From an uncultured bacterium (GTDB taxonomy: Bacteria; Bacillota_I; Bacilli_A; RF39; UBA660): a stretch of 5,316 nucleotides of DNA. Below, piece by piece: positions 4,784-5,316 of the stretch. A program made the translations under genes and the position numbers. The stretch spans positions 1 to 5,316 of the forward strand of contig OMUM01000058.1 of the NCBI GenBank assembly GCA_900314225.1, in the 5' to 3' direction. Position 1 is the first letter of the stretch. Every line of letters starts with the position of its first letter. The notes below the pieces were generated by a model. The model did no database searches. It was not told the origin of the DNA and worked only from the letters and a program-made list of their open reading frames with translations.

Positions 4784-5316
4784 ATGAAAAAGAAAATAGA
4801 TTATAATTATTTAATTGTTATTTTATTTTGTCTAGTTGAAGTATTATTGATTTCTTCAGGAAATAGAATATTTGGATCAACTATTGATTGGTTACCTCAA
4901 CATATAGCTTTTCCTGATTATTTTAGACAATTATTTTATAAAACCCATAACTTTCTACCTAGTTTTGCTTTTTCTTTAGGTGCAGGTCAAAATATATATA
5001 ATTTTTCTTATTATGGTTTATATAATCCATTAATTATTTTCTCATTTTTCTTTCCCTTTATAAAAATGAGTACATATATTAGTCTAATGAATATATTTTT
5101 ATTCATTTTATTTGGATGTTTATTATACTTTTATTTTAAAAGACATCATGATAATAAATTATCTCTTATAGTAACTCTAATTCTATTATGTGCTTCTCCC
5201 ATATTATTTCATTTTCATAAACAATATATGTTTGTTGACTATTTACCTTTTTTAATAATTGCTATGATTGGTGTCGATAATTATATTGAAAAAGATCAAT
5301 TGTCATTAGTTGCTAT
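4784..5316 (+). CDS. YfhO family membrane protein, N-terminal part
   Basis: The gene runs off the right edge; 177 complete codons are visible with no stop. The ATG is preceded by AAAGGAA (4770-4776) with 7-base spacing, and its ribosome binding site lies within the continuation of the TSCPD frame. The product starts with a short lysine-rich stretch and a transmembrane helix (about 9-24), followed by a polar extracytoplasmic loop with the family-typical STIDWLPQH, FRQLFYKTHNFLPSFAFSLG and YYGLYNPL segments. Several further hydrophobic helices follow, and then FHKQYMFVDYLPFLIIAMIG. This is the layout of the N-terminal part of YfhO-family proteins (usually over 800 residues, many membrane helices, GT-C-like fold). 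In B. subtilis and Listeria YfhO relatives take part in glycosylation of lipoteichoic or other wall polymers by moving sugar from an undecaprenyl carrier on the outer face. Placement after FemABX fits envelope assembly. Substrate unknown; the C-terminal part is unseen. Confidence 0.88.
   Translation, partial: MKKKIDYNYLIVILFCLVEVLLISSGNRIFGSTIDWLPQHIAFPDYFRQLFYKTHNFLPSFAFSLGAGQNIYNFSYYGLYNPLIIFSFFFPFIKMSTYISLMNIFLFILFGCLLYFYFKRHHDNKLSLIVTLILLCASPILFHFHKQYMFVDYLPFLIIAMIGVDNYIEKDQLSLVA

Overview
The window is very AT-rich (roughly a quarter G+C by eye), has strong AAGGAG-type ribosome binding sites and short T-tailed hairpin terminators, and every recognisable gene reads left to right. This fits a low-GC Bacillota, probably a gut-type member of the Bacilli/Erysipelotrichia or a related uncultured lineage. 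A FemABX-type peptidoglycan aminoacyltransferase means the cell makes a peptidoglycan wall, so it is not a wall-less mollicute. Every tryptophan in the readable genes is coded by TGG, which argues that TGA is a stop codon here. The lineage is inference; no marker gene is present.

Layout. Bases 1-320 hold the 3' end of an Rpn/PD-(D/E)XK-type nuclease-transposase. It ends in a terminator that overlaps its stop codon and runs into a 21-bp tandem repeat (319-373). An AT-rich gap follows. Bases 541-2305 are a two-gene unit: a YegS/DgkB-like lipid kinase and a polytopic membrane protein with WDTxLH and WEFxEF motifs (DUF2238/YjdF-like), closed by an intrinsic terminator. Bases 2378-3133 encode an unrecognised two-pass membrane protein with its own promoter and a stop-codon-overlapping terminator. 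A 163-bp gap leads to an extended -10 promoter and a tightly packed unit: FemABX aminoacyltransferase (3297-4523), small cysteine-containing TSCPD protein (4533-4745), and the first 177 codons of a YfhO-family membrane protein running off the right edge (4784-5316).

Together the genes read as a cell-envelope neighbourhood: lipid recycling or phosphorylation (DgkB-like), peptidoglycan cross-bridge building (FemABX), and YfhO, a family linked in other Bacillota to glycosylation of wall polymers. The main oddities are an in-frame TGA that cuts the TSCPD gene 11 codons short of its family-like C-terminus, a lipid kinase whose ribosome binding site points at an ATC codon, and two near-identical terminators that carry the stop codons of unrelated genes in their loops. 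I saw no RNA gene, CRISPR array, complete mobile element or clearly new multi-gene system.
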